Assembly (NCBI RefSeq): GCF_030695065.1
Contig: NZ_JAUYTR010000011.1
Coordinates: 616,458 to 680,457, forward strand
Reading direction: 5' to 3'
From: Sediminibacterium sp.
Lineage (GTDB): Bacteria > Bacteroidota > Bacteroidia > Chitinophagales > Chitinophagaceae
Length of the DNA stretch: 64,000 bases
The number at the start of each line of letters is the position of its first letter. The stretch's first letter is position 1. A model generated the notes under the pieces. It was not told where the DNA came from, made no database searches, and saw only the letters and a program-made list of their open reading frames with translations. The translations under genes and the position numbers were made by a program. Below, in pieces: positions 50,136 to 58,833 of the stretch.

Positions 50136-53100
50136 TTATCCGTGTGCTTTTTCTGTTTTTGCTTCAGCAGCTTCGTGATGAGGCATTTCATCGGTGTTTC
50201 TTACTTTGGCTAAATAAGTAACCCCTGGTAATACGTGCAACATTTCTAACACATAGAACTGACGATTAGGATTCTCTTGTCTAGCAATGGTAATAGCACT
50301 TTCCTTGCTGTTGGCATTACCGAAAGTAATAGCATTGGTAGGACAAGCTTGCTGACAAGCTACTTTAACATCGCTATCGCTTAACGGACGACTGTCTTTC
50401 TTAGCCTTTAACTTACCTTCTTGTAAACGCTGAACGCAGAAAGAACATTTTTCAATAACGCCTCTTGAACGTACAGTAACATCTGGATTCAACACCATTC
50501 TTGTTAAGTCGTCGTTCATGTCTAGCACTACATCGTTAACAATACCTTTTTGGTTATCGCCAAAGCTATCAGAACCTGTGTAATCGGCCCAGTTAAAACG
50601 ACGTACTTTATAAGGACAGTTGTTGGCGCAATATCTTGTACCAATACAACGGTTATAAGTCATTTGGTTTAATCCTTCACTGCTGTGATTGGTTGCAGCA
50701 ACCGGACAAACGTTTTCACAAGGAGCGTTGTCACAATGCTGACACATCAATGGTTGGAACACTACATTTGGATTCTCTAAATCGCCACTGTAGTAACGAT
50801 CAATACGCAACCAATGCATTTCGTGACCACGCATTACTTCTGGCTTACCTACAACTGAAACGTTGTTTTCTGCGTTACATGCAACTACGCAAGCACCACA
50901 ACCAGTACAAGTATTCAAGTCTACACTCATACCCCATTTAATACCTGGTCTTTCAAACACAGGATACAATGTTCCTTGAGATTCAAATTTTTCTAAACCA
51001 CCCCAAGGTTTTAATTCCTTGTCACGCTCATCGCGAATTTCAGTAGGGTTATGTTTATAAGCAGCTAAGCTTAATTCTTTTACCACTTCTGTACGATTTC
51101 CTTGCTCGGTATCGTAACGGCTATGCGTTTGGGTTAATGCTACTGGATAAGTTTCATCTGTAAGGGTTAAACTTACTTCACCATTAGAGAAGTTAACAGA
51201 AGAACCACTTAAAGAAGCTAGTACAAAAGCATTCTTACCAACACCTGCAGCCGATTTACCTACATTCTCGCTACGTCCGTAACCAACCGCAATACCTACT
51301 GTATCAGGATGCGTTCCAGGAACAATTAATGCCGGTAATTCAATTGTTTTTTGACCTACAGTAATCTTCACTACTTTCTTAGGAGGATTTACTTCGTACG
51401 CATCGGCTTGTCCACCATTGCTGATGTCAATACCTAATAAAGTTTTAGCCATTGCTGGAGAAACTACTAAGTAGTTATCCCATGTAGCTCTTGTTACCGG
51501 ATCAGGTAATTCTTGTAACCAAGGGTTACTTGCACCTTGACCAGCACCTATTCCCACTTTTTCGTATAATACTAATTCTACTTTACCGCCTTTCTTAGAA
51601 GAAGAAGCTGCAGCCAATGCACCCGCAACAGCAGCGCCATTAAAGCTTCCCGGCTTGGTAGCTGCTTCGCCTAAAGCCACTACACCATCTTGCAATGCTT
51701 TATCCCAACCATTAACGCCACCTAATTTAGCCGACCAGAAATTCTTTAAGTAAGCTAGATAGTCTTCAGTAGCACCACTCCATTTTAATAGACTGTCTTG
51801 CCACTGACGTGTTTTGAATAAAGGATAGATAGTAGGTTGAATAAAAGAGAAATGCCCAGTTTTTGCTTCCGCATCACCCCAGCTTTCTAAGAAATGATTG
51901 TCAGGTAAAACGAACTTACATAATTCAGCAGTTTCGTCTACTTTACCAGCAAATGATACAGCGGTTTTTACTTTAGCTAAACCAGCTTTAAACTGATCAG
52001 CTGCAAACCAACTGTATGCAGGGTTTGCTCCATGAATCAATAAAGTTCCAACAGAACCGGCATTCATATCGGCTACTAGTTGTGCAAAATCTGCATCAAC
52101 ACCAGCGCGTGTATTTAATAAAACACCCCAGTTGATGGTAGAACCACCAGCACCAATGGCGTTATTAATGGCATTTACAATTATTTGAACATTTACATCA
52201 TTGCTTCCAGCAACAACTAAAGCAGCACCCTTATGTGCATTCAATGCTTTTGCAGCAGCTTCAATACCTGCTTTCAATTTTGCATCTGCAATACCTGTAA
52301 CACCAGCTCCATTTACTGCACTTAATAAAGCAGCAGCAATAGCAGGTGTTTCAGAAGGACGATGTAAATATTTTTCGTCGGCGTTAGATCCAGTTAATGA
52401 AGCAACAGATTCAAAATGAATATGCTTGCTCATAGTAGGATTCTTCTCGTCTAATTTTTTACCGGTAGCATATTGCTTAGAAAACTCAACTGGATTTAAC
52501 CAAGTACCTAAGAAATCTGCACCTAAGCTTACAATGGCTTTTGCATTTTCAAAATGGTAAGAAGGAATTCCACGAACACCGTAAGTTGCTTCATTCGCCA
52601 ACAACATTGCACTATACGAAACTGCATCATAAGTAACATGTTTGCTTCCTGGATATTTAGCCAAGAACTGCGCAATCACTGCTTTAGTAGATGGAGAGTT
52701 TATAGTGCTGGTTAATAAAACTATATTACCACCCATTTGAGCAGCAACTGCTTTATCTGCAGCTTCAAAAGTTACTTCCTTACCATCAATAGTAGGAAAA
52801 CGTAAACGTGAAGTATCATATAAATCAAGTACAGACGCTTGAACACGAGCAGATGTACCTCCTTTAGTAATTGGACAAAGATCGTTTCCTTCAATTTTTA
52901 TTGGTCGACCATCGCGTACTTTAGCCAAGATGCTTACAGTATCTCCGTCTTGTACATATGTGGTTGCATAGTATTTAGAAATACCAGGCACAACGTCTTC
53001 GGGCTTATTGGCAAATGGGATAGCCTTTTTTACAGGCATTTCACAACTTGCTGCGGCTGCTGCTGCGGCTGTACTGAAACCTAAATATTTCAAGAAGTCG

Positions 53101-53246
53101 CGACGGGGAGCCTTTGCTTCGAGAAAGCTTTTGCTTTCATCTTCTACAATAGGTAGTTCTTCATTGAATTCGTCTTTTACATCCTTATTAAACGCTGCAG
53201 ACTGATTCAGCTCTCCAAAACTTTGCCAGTGCTTTTTTTGCTCCAT
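50136..53246 (-). CDS. actB: Alternative complex III subunit ActB (molybdopterin-oxidoreductase-like plus Fe-S fusion)
   Basis: A 1036-aa fusion. A variant Tat-like signal, RRDFLKYLGFS, lies near residues 48-58. The molybdopterin oxidoreductase-like domain (to about 750) has no visible cofactor-binding ligand, as in known ActB. The C-terminal part has four cysteine clusters: CTGCGACVVAC, CQHCDNAPCENVC, CIGTRYCANNC and CSFCVQRL with CQQAC. They fit three 4Fe-4S and one 3Fe-4S centre. Electrons from quinol pass through these centres to ActA. Confidence 0.95.
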   Translation of the reverse strand: MEQKKHWQSFGELNQSAAFNKDVKDEFNEELPIVEDESKSFLEAKAPRRDFLKYLGFSTAAAAAAASCEMPVKKAIPFANKPEDVVPGISKYYATTYVQDGDTVSILAKVRDGRPIKIEGNDLCPITKGGTSARVQASVLDLYDTSRLRFPTIDGKEVTFEAADKAVAAQMGGNIVLLTSTINSPSTKAVIAQFLAKYPGSKHVTYDAVSYSAMLLANEATYGVRGIPSYHFENAKAIVSLGADFLGTWLNPVEFSKQYATGKKLDEKNPTMSKHIHFESVASLTGSNADEKYLHRPSETPAIAAALLSAVNGAGVTGIADAKLKAGIEAAAKALNAHKGAALVVAGSNDVNVQIIVNAINNAIGAGGSTINWGVLLNTRAGVDADFAQLVADMNAGSVGTLLIHGANPAYSWFAADQFKAGLAKVKTAVSFAGKVDETAELCKFVLPDNHFLESWGDAEAKTGHFSFIQPTIYPLFKTRQWQDSLLKWSGATEDYLAYLKNFWSAKLGGVNGWDKALQDGVVALGEAATKPGSFNGAAVAGALAAASSSKKGGKVELVLYEKVGIGAGQGASNPWLQELPDPVTRATWDNYLVVSPAMAKTLLGIDISNGGQADAYEVNPPKKVVKITVGQKTIELPALIVPGTHPDTVGIAVGYGRSENVGKSAAGVGKNAFVLASLSGSSVNFSNGEVSLTLTDETYPVALTQTHSRYDTEQGNRTEVVKELSLAAYKHNPTEIRDERDKELKPWGGLEKFESQGTLYPVFERPGIKWGMSVDLNTCTGCGACVVACNAENNVSVVGKPEVMRGHEMHWLRIDRYYSGDLENPNVVFQPLMCQHCDNAPCENVCPVAATNHSSEGLNQMTYNRCIGTRYCANNCPYKVRRFNWADYTGSDSFGDNQKGIVNDVVLDMNDDLTRMVLNPDVTVRSRGVIEKCSFCVQRLQEGKLKAKKDSRPLSDSDVKVACQQACPTNAITFGNANSKESAITIARQENPNRQFYVLEMLHVLPGVTYLAKVRNTDEMPHHEAAEAKTEKAHG

Positions 53247-53330
53247 AATTATTGATTAACAGTTGGAAACCGCGGGCGGATTCCACGTTCGAATGATATA
53301 TTTAAAACAACCCTTTTTAACTTTTAAGAA

Positions 53331-54590
53331 CTAGTAGTGACATTTCTGACACTCGGTACCACCAATTTTTTCAACAGTGATTCCTTTGGTGCTATCAATT
53401 TTGCCACTCTTTAAATCGGCATGGTATTTTTCGTAGATACTATAGAAACCATTGTCTTTAAATTGAACCTTGGTTTCGCGGTGACAGTTAACACACCAGC
53501 CCATGCTTAGATCGGTAAACTGTTTTACTTCACCCATTTTCTGAATTTCACCATGACAAGTTTGACAAGCAACTTGACCAGCTTTTACGTGCTGAGCGTG
53601 GTTGAAATAAACGTGATCGGGCAAGTTGTGGATACGAACCCACTCAATTGGCTTAGCCTTACTTGGATCCCAAGGTTTGCCTTCTTCAAAGCCAGCGTAT
53701 TTGTATAGTTTCTTAATTTCTGCAGTACCGTCAACTTCTTCACCTGCTTCGTTGTACATTTTTTCTCCTTTGTACTCATTAATAGCTTGGTGACAGTTCA
53801 TACAAACATTCACAGAAGGAATAGTCGCTTGCTTTCCTTGAGCAGCGCCAGTATGACAATATTGACAGTTGATTTGGTTGGTACCAGCATGAACTGCGTG
53901 AGAATAATAAATAGGTTGTTCTGGTTGATAGTCCTGACTTCTTCCATAAGCCATAGCACCTTTGGTAGTTAAATATCCACCTACTACAAATAATACTACA
54001 GTAACCATTGCTATATAAGCCTTATTTCTCCAGAATGGAATTGGCTCTAAAGCAGGTTGACCAGCTTTATCGTCGGCTAATTTTTTAAGATTTGAGTTAA
54101 CCTGTAACATGATTAAAGCAACTACGGCTAAAATCAATGTTAGGATACCAAATAACAAAGAGTTATCTGCTTCCACATTTGCAGCAGCTCCAGCACCTTC
54201 ACCAACAGGCACTTTAGAAGGATCAGGTACACTATTGATATAAGTAAGAATTGCATCAATTTCCCCATCTTTTAAAGTTGGGAAAGCATTCATTGCTACC
54301 TTATTGTACTCATTGTACAAGTTAACGGCATAAGGATCACCCGTTTTTAGGTATGCGGCACTGTTTCTAATCCAGGAATACAAGTTTTCCTTACTGGACC
54401 AACGAGACTCTACTCCTGCAAGGGCAGGACCAGTTAATTTCTTGTGTGGAGCATGACAAGACGCACAATTGGCGCTGAAAAGCGCTTTTCCGTCCTGGGC
54501 ACTGGCGGCTACACTAAAACTCAGACTCACGATAAATAAAAAAGCGGCAATGCAGGCTTTTGCTATGGATCTAGACAATATCATATGCAC
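53331..54590 (-). CDS. actA: Alternative complex III subunit ActA (multihaem cytochrome c)
   Basis: A 419-aa cytochrome. The signal peptide ends near AAASAQ; start is Met1 or Met3. Six haem motifs are present: CASCH (42-46) in an N-terminal monohaem domain, then two membrane helices (about 143-210), then CQYCH, CMNCH, CQTCH, CVNCH and CQKCH in the C-terminal pentahaem part. The five C-terminal haems match the usual ActA; the N-terminal domain looks added. It is the first gene of the act operon, preceded by a TATTTTTG promoter box. Confidence 0.93.
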   Translation of the reverse strand: MHMILSRSIAKACIAAFLFIVSLSFSVAASAQDGKALFSANCASCHAPHKKLTGPALAGVESRWSSKENLYSWIRNSAAYLKTGDPYAVNLYNEYNKVAMNAFPTLKDGEIDAILTYINSVPDPSKVPVGEGAGAAANVEADNSLLFGILTLILAVVALIMLQVNSNLKKLADDKAGQPALEPIPFWRNKAYIAMVTVVLFVVGGYLTTKGAMAYGRSQDYQPEQPIYYSHAVHAGTNQINCQYCHTGAAQGKQATIPSVNVCMNCHQAINEYKGEKMYNEAGEEVDGTAEIKKLYKYAGFEEGKPWDPSKAKPIEWVRIHNLPDHVYFNHAQHVKAGQVACQTCHGEIQKMGEVKQFTDLSMGWCVNCHRETKVQFKDNGFYSIYEKYHADLKSGKIDSTKGITVEKIGGTECQKCHY

Positions 54591-54630
54591 AACGATGGTT
54601 CTGGTGTGGAAAAATATCCTTAAACGGAGG

Positions 54631-54638
54631 CAAAAATA
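54631..54638 (-). promoter_or_regulatory. -7 box (TATTTTTG) of act operon
   Basis: Exact TAnnTTTG on the minus strand, with a TTG 22 bp upstream. It gives a 5' leader of about 35-45 nt before actA. It probably drives act, ctaC and ctaD. Confidence 0.55.
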
Positions 54639-54821
54639 TGATAGGATTGTGACAATTACGCAATAGGGAAAAAATTTTTTTATCTATATGCCACTTAATT
54701 TTCAATGAGTTCAAGAAATCACCCCATTTCAATTGTCATGAAATGGTTAAAAAAAGTTCTAAAAATCATTTCAATTCAAATCATTCAAATAAAATGAACT
54801 TTTTAAAGCACTTTTGCAGCC

Positions 54822-55103
54822 ATGCTGCATCGTTTAAAAAATAAATGGCAAGTAAGCTGGCTTCAGTTTACCCTCATATTCACCACATTCGCATTGGGTG
54901 GTAGTTTGTGTGGATACTTGGGAAGACAATTACTCTCTGTTACCAATTTAGAGCGAGGTATTATTTATTTTATCATCTACGTGGTGGTGGTAACCATCCT
55001 TTGGCCTTTTTGCGTTTTATTGGTAAGTGTGCCTTTTGGCCAATTCAGCTTTTTCAAGCGATATTTGGGCAGAATCAAGGAAAAAATGACCAAAAAGAAG
55101 TAA
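54822..55103 (+). CDS. DUF6787-like small membrane protein
   Basis: A 93-aa protein with two membrane helices (FTLIFTTFALGGSLCGYLG and GIIYFIIYVVVVTILWPFCVLLVS) between basic ends (HRLKNKWQVSWLQ and KRYLGRIKEKMTKKK). The sequence around LWPFCVLLVSVPFGQFSFFKRYLGR fits a family I recall as DUF6787, of unknown function. The ATG is 5 bp after a CACTTTTG promoter-like box. It is 4 bp before purN and probably cotranscribed. Confidence 0.75.
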   Translation: MLHRLKNKWQVSWLQFTLIFTTFALGGSLCGYLGRQLLSVTNLERGIIYFIIYVVVVTILWPFCVLLVSVPFGQFSFFKRYLGRIKEKMTKKK

Positions 55104-55107
55104 AAAC

Positions 55108-55680
55108 ATGGTAAAACTGGCCATTTTTGCATCAGGGGCAGGTTCTAATGCAGCTAAAATAATTGAACATTTTGCCTGTAACAAGGCGGTTATAATCAAC
55201 CTAATTGTTTCAAATAAAAAAGAAGCAGGGGTTTTGGGGATTGCAGCCGCCGCTAATATAGACACCCTCATTATTAATAGAAGCGGGTTTTACGAGACCG
55301 CTGAATGTGTGAACGAACTAAAAAAAAGAGGTATTAATTTTATTGTATTAGCAGGCTTTCTTTGGAAAATTCCTACTTCCTTAATTGAAGCTTTCCCCAA
55401 TCGAATCATTAATATTCATCCAGCTTTATTACCTAACTACGGAGGCAAAGGAATGTACGGCAATTTTGTACATGAAGCTGTAATTGCAGCAGGAGAAAAA
55501 GAAAGCGGTATTACCATACATTATGTTGATGCACATTACGACGAAGGAGATATCATTTTTCAAGCCAAATGTAGTATTGATGCAACGGATACACCTGCAA
55601 GTTTAGCAGCCAAAATTCATGCATTAGAGCATGCACATTTTCCATTAGTAATAGAAGAATTGTTGAAAAAATTAGCCTAA
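55108..55680 (+). CDS. purN: Phosphoribosylglycinamide formyltransferase
   Basis: A 190-aa enzyme of purine synthesis that transfers formyl from 10-formyl-THF to GAR. Motifs: IFASGAGSNAAKII (phosphate site), VSNKKEAGVL, LAGFLWKIP, and INIHPALLPNYGGKGMYG with the catalytic Asn-His-Asp set, then HYVDAHYDEGDIIFQ. Length is normal. It follows the DUF6787-like gene by 4 bp and overlaps the convergent GNAT gene by 9 bp. Confidence 0.95.
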   Translation: MVKLAIFASGAGSNAAKIIEHFACNKAVIINLIVSNKKEAGVLGIAAAANIDTLIINRSGFYETAECVNELKKRGINFIVLAGFLWKIPTSLIEAFPNRIINIHPALLPNYGGKGMYGNFVHEAVIAAGEKESGITIHYVDAHYDEGDIIFQAKCSIDATDTPASLAAKIHALEHAHFPLVIEELLKKLA

Positions 55681-56145
55681 TTTTTTCTCCATGTAAACCA
55701 CTTCAGGTAAGGGATTGTGGTAGTATGCAGTGGTTATTTCAAAACCATATTTGAGGTACAAATGAATGGCCGCTTGCAATCTTTCTAACGTGTCTAATTT
55801 CATTTTAGTATAGCCCAATTTGATAGCTTCTTTTAAAATGCCATCTACCAAAGCATCACCAATTTTAAATTTTCTAAAAGCAGGCTGAACATACAATCTT
55901 TTCATTTCACAAACACCCTCATCGGGTAGTTGTTGCAATGCTACAGAGCCCACAGCAACTCCATTGTAATAGGCTATTAAAAGACTTCCATGAGGTGGGC
56001 CATATTTTTTTAAAGGGTCTTTCAACTCGGCGTCAAAGCTTTGAAAACAAAGGTCTACAGCCAATTCATTGGAGTATTCTTTAAACAAATGCCGAGCTGT
56101 TTCTAGCTCGGCACCCTCTGTTGTAATATGTTTAATTTGAATCAT
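55672..56145 (-). CDS. GNAT family N-acetyltransferase
   Basis: A 157-aa protein. GNAT motif A is visible: MKRLYVQPAFRKFKIGDALVDGILKEA with the (R/Q)-x-x-G-x-G/A acetyl-CoA loop in degenerate form. YNGVAVGSVALQQL precedes it and LKYGFEITTAYY follows. Substrate is not known. It lies two bp downstream of the TPR protein gene on the same strand and its 3' end overlaps purN. Confidence 0.88.
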   Translation of the reverse strand: MIQIKHITTEGAELETARHLFKEYSNELAVDLCFQSFDAELKDPLKKYGPPHGSLLIAYYNGVAVGSVALQQLPDEGVCEMKRLYVQPAFRKFKIGDALVDGILKEAIKLGYTKMKLDTLERLQAAIHLYLKYGFEITTAYYHNPLPEVVYMEKKLG

Positions 56146-56147
56146 GA

Positions 56148-56798
56148 TTATCCTGGCATGCGAGAAATATATTTCTCTACTTCTTTAATTTGATCAACCA
56201 CTTGCTTAGTAGTAGGCTTACAAGCTTTTGCTCTTCTAAAATAATCTTTAGCAGCCCTGAATTCTCTTTTATTCATAAAAATCTGGCACATACTAATATA
56301 AGCAACTGCTTCACTTTCTTTATCTGAAATACCTGCTCTAATAGCGGCCCTGATATAGCTTTCGCCCTGCTTTAGGTCTCCACGTTGCATACTCATCATG
56401 CCCAACTGAAGCTTATTAGCTCCCTCTGCTTCAGGCATGGGTGATCCAAGCTCAGAACTTTTTTTCAAGTGCTTTTCGGCACTATCAAAATCTTGCTTCA
56501 TCATGGCCATATTCCCCTTGATGGTATAGTAGGTAGAACGAACTGGCTTGTACAATAAATTAGGATACCAAACGGTATTAAGAATGCGCTCCACTTCTTC
56601 CATATCGCCTCTTTCCATAGGTTCTTGAATCAAACGCAAAGGGCCGATGAAAAAATGGCTAGCTAATCCAATCACCCCAACAAAATAAAGGATGAAAGCA
56701 GGCCAAAAACCACTGGAGTAATTGACGCCAACAGCGGCAACCAAGGCCAAAAGGCTTAGCCAGAAACGAAACTTGATGATAGTATTATAAAACTTCAT
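56148..56798 (-). CDS. Membrane-anchored TPR protein
   Basis: A 216-aa protein from ATG 56798 (MKFYNTI). The frame opens at 56885, but a TATCTTTG promoter box at 56816-56823 supports the shorter start. Two hydrophobic helices (about 7-50) are followed by TPR-like repeats with EKHLKKSSELGSPMPEA, MQRGDLKQGESYIRAAI and EFRAAKDYFRRAKACKP. TPR proteins act as protein-interaction scaffolds, but the partner is not evident. It is 2 bp upstream of the GNAT gene. Confidence 0.8.
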   Translation of the reverse strand: MKFYNTIIKFRFWLSLLALVAAVGVNYSSGFWPAFILYFVGVIGLASHFFIGPLRLIQEPMERGDMEEVERILNTVWYPNLLYKPVRSTYYTIKGNMAMMKQDFDSAEKHLKKSSELGSPMPEAEGANKLQLGMMSMQRGDLKQGESYIRAAIRAGISDKESEAVAYISMCQIFMNKREFRAAKDYFRRAKACKPTTKQVVDQIKEVEKYISRMPG

Positions 56799-56815
56799 GT
56801 ATATAATTTGGGGGG

Positions 56816-56823
56816 CAAAGATA
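56816..56823 (-). promoter_or_regulatory. -7 box (TATCTTTG) of TPR-GNAT operon
   Basis: Exact TAnnTTTG match on the minus strand, 17 bp before the ATG at 56798. It places transcription start downstream of the longer possible reading-frame start. Confidence 0.55.
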
Positions 56824-56896
56824 AGCGATATCGACCATTGGGCAAGAGTGATTAGGGTTTGGGTTTTGACCCTTAACTTCATCAAAAGAATATTTT

Positions 56897-58477
56897 ATGC
56901 AAAAATGCTTGTTGGCCATTTTTAGTCTCCTGTTCATGACTGTCGTTGGCGCCCAAATTACCCCTTCGCCCTTGATTAAAGAAGGCCAGGGGCCATATAC
57001 CCAATTGATTTTAAGAGGGGCAATGGTTATTAATGGTACAGGCTCTCCAGCTTATGGCCCAGTAGACATCATTATTGAAAACAACAAAATAGTACGCATA
57101 TCCAATGTAGGGAATCCGGGCATGCCCATAGACCCTAAATCTAGACCCGCATTAAAAGCAGGCGGTAAAGAAATTAATTGCAGCGGCAAATATGTGTTGC
57201 CCGGCTTAATTGATATGCACGGACATATAGGCGGAAGAGCGCAGGGAACACCAGCAGAATACGTTTTTAAATTGTGGATGGCCCATGGCATTACCACCAT
57301 ACGTGACCCATCAGCAGGTAATGGATTAGAGTGGGTTTTAGACCATAAAAAGAAAAGTGCAGCCAATAGCATTACAGCACCACGTATTCATGCATATACT
57401 GCTTTTGGACAAGGCAGTAAAACACCCATCATCAATGCAGAACAAGCAAGAGCATGGGTAAATGATAATGCGGCAAAGGGTGCAGATGGAATTAAGTTTT
57501 TTGGCGCATCACCAGAAGTAATGGATGCCGCAATTAGAGAAAATAAAAAATTGGGATTGAGAAGCACGGCGCATCATGCACAATTAGATGTGGCAAGATG
57601 GAATGTGGTACAATCTGCAAAAGCGGGCATGACCAGCATGGAACATTGGTATGGTTTACCAGAAGCTATGTTAGAAAATGGCACCCTACAAAACTATCCA
57701 GCAGAGTACAATTACAACAATGAACAACATCGATTTGAAGAAGCAGGAAAGCTGTGGAAGCAAGCGGCAGCGCCCTTTAGCGAGAAGTGGAATAAAGTGA
57801 TGAACGAATTAATTGCTGCAGACTTTACATTAGATCCCACCATGAATATTTATGAAGCCAATAGAGATTTAATGCGTGCACGCAGAGCAGAATGGCATGA
57901 AGATTACACTTTACCTTCTCTTTGGAAATTCTATGAACCAAGCAGAGTATCACACGGATCTTACTGGCATAGCTGGGGAACAGAACAAGAAATAGAATGG
58001 AAAAATAATTACAAGTTGTGGATGACCTTTATTAATGAATATAAAAACAGAGGTGGGCGTGTTACTGCAGGTTCAGACAATGGATTCATTTATCAGTTGT
58101 ATGGATTTGGATTTGTTAGAGAATTAGAATTATTACGTGAAGCGGGATTTCAGCCACTAGAAGTGATACGCGCTGCAACCATGCATGCCTCACAAGCTTT
58201 AGGCGTAGACAAAGAATTGGGAACTATTGAACCAGGCAAGCTGGCCGATTTATGTGTGGTAGATGGAAACCCATTAAAGAATTTACAATACTTCTATGGC
58301 ACAGGGGCTATTGAATTAAATGATCAAAATGAAATCATTCGAAAGGGTGGAGTAGTGTATACCATTAAAGACGGAATTGTTTACGACGCTAAGAAACTAT
58401 TAGCCGATGTAAAAGAGATGGTTGATGCAGAAAAAAAGAAAACAGGTTGGCAGTTAAAGCAACCGGGAGTAAAATAA
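56897..58477 (+). CDS. Exported amidohydrolase family protein
   Basis: A 526-aa protein with a signal peptide (cleavage after VVGAQ). The TIM-barrel amidohydrolase has LPGLIDMHGHIGG with the HxH metal site, STAHHAQLD (later His), and TAGSDNG with the catalytic Asp. AATMHASQALGVDKELGTIEPGKLADLCVVDGNP is the family C-terminal strap. It resembles imidazolonepropionase-like or Xaa-Pro-type dipeptidase amidohydrolases of Bacteroidota, which act on peptides or cyclic amides. Substrate cannot be named. It is probably periplasmic. Confidence 0.9.
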   Translation: MQKCLLAIFSLLFMTVVGAQITPSPLIKEGQGPYTQLILRGAMVINGTGSPAYGPVDIIIENNKIVRISNVGNPGMPIDPKSRPALKAGGKEINCSGKYVLPGLIDMHGHIGGRAQGTPAEYVFKLWMAHGITTIRDPSAGNGLEWVLDHKKKSAANSITAPRIHAYTAFGQGSKTPIINAEQARAWVNDNAAKGADGIKFFGASPEVMDAAIRENKKLGLRSTAHHAQLDVARWNVVQSAKAGMTSMEHWYGLPEAMLENGTLQNYPAEYNYNNEQHRFEEAGKLWKQAAAPFSEKWNKVMNELIAADFTLDPTMNIYEANRDLMRARRAEWHEDYTLPSLWKFYEPSRVSHGSYWHSWGTEQEIEWKNNYKLWMTFINEYKNRGGRVTAGSDNGFIYQLYGFGFVRELELLREAGFQPLEVIRAATMHASQALGVDKELGTIEPGKLADLCVVDGNPLKNLQYFYGTGAIELNDQNEIIRKGGVVYTIKDGIVYDAKKLLADVKEMVDAEKKKTGWQLKQPGVK

Positions 58478-58484
58478 TTTCTAT

Positions 58485-58492
58485 TACTTTTG
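58485..58492 (+). promoter_or_regulatory. -7 box (TACTTTTG) of tRNA-Arg
   Basis: Exact TAnnTTTG match 39 bp before the mature tRNA 5' end. No clear -33 was seen. Confidence 0.5.
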
Positions 58493-58531
58493 CGCCGATT
58501 CTACCCCAGTTATTTGGGACAATAGAATCAT

Positions 58532-58603
58532 GGTCTCGTAGTTCAATGGATAGAATAGGAGTTTCCTAAACTCTAGATCCAAGTTCGATTCTTGGCGAGA
58601 CCA
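58532..58603 (+). tRNA. tRNA-Arg (anticodon CCU)
   Basis: Folds as a 72-nt class I tRNA. Acceptor GGTCTCG/CGAGACC is exact. The D stem is GTTC with GAAT (one wobble). The anticodon stem GGAGT/ACTCT has loop TTCCTAA, giving anticodon CCT for AGG arginine codons. The T stem CCAAG/CTTGG has loop TTCGATT. The discriminator is A. CCA is not encoded (CAA follows). It stands alone between the amidohydrolase gene and the T9SS group, with its own terminator. Confidence 0.95.
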
Positions 58604-58604
58604 C

Positions 58605-58640
58605 AAACCCTCGCGGCAAAAGCCGCGGGGGTTTATTTTT
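58605..58640 (+). terminator. Intrinsic terminator of tRNA-Arg
   Basis: Thirteen-bp stem (58605-58617 with 58622-58634, one G-T pair), AAAA loop, then TATTTTT-like tail. It starts one base after the tRNA. Confidence 0.85.
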
Positions 58641-58687
58641 GCGAAGACGCGAAACAAGCTTGCTTGATTGAGCGGATGAGTGAAAAT

Positions 58688-58724
58688 AAACCCCGCAACG
58701 ACCGAAGGTTGTTGCAGGGGGTTT
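58688..58724 (-). terminator. Intrinsic terminator of the T9SS operon
   Basis: AAACCCC-GCAACGACC pairs with GGTTGTTGC-GGGGGTTT (58688-58703 with 58707-58724), near exact with one bulge. On the minus strand the tail is ATTTTC. It lies 110 bp after the OmpA-family stop and is the probable end of that operon. Confidence 0.55.
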
Positions 58725-58763
58725 GAGTAAGTTCAATACGGTAGAAGACAGCCGAGCGAAGCG

Positions 58764-58817
58764 AAGGCTGACAATCTTGGCTTATGAAATAAGGCTGACA
58801 ATCTTGGCTTATGAAAT
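58764..58817 (+). repeat. 27-bp tandem direct repeat (two exact copies plus a partial)
   Basis: Unit at 58764-58790 is repeated exactly at 58791-58817. A degenerate partial copy follows (58818-58835), overlapping the 3' end of the OmpA-family gene. Each unit holds GGCTGACAATCTTGGCTTAT. No spacer separates the copies. Recent slippage duplication is the likely origin. Confidence 0.85.
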
Positions 58818-58833
58818 AAGCTTGCATTCTTGG

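Noticed and set aside
58764..58817. CRISPR-like repeat
   Set aside because: The copies are contiguous without spacers, only two are complete, and no cas genes are near.
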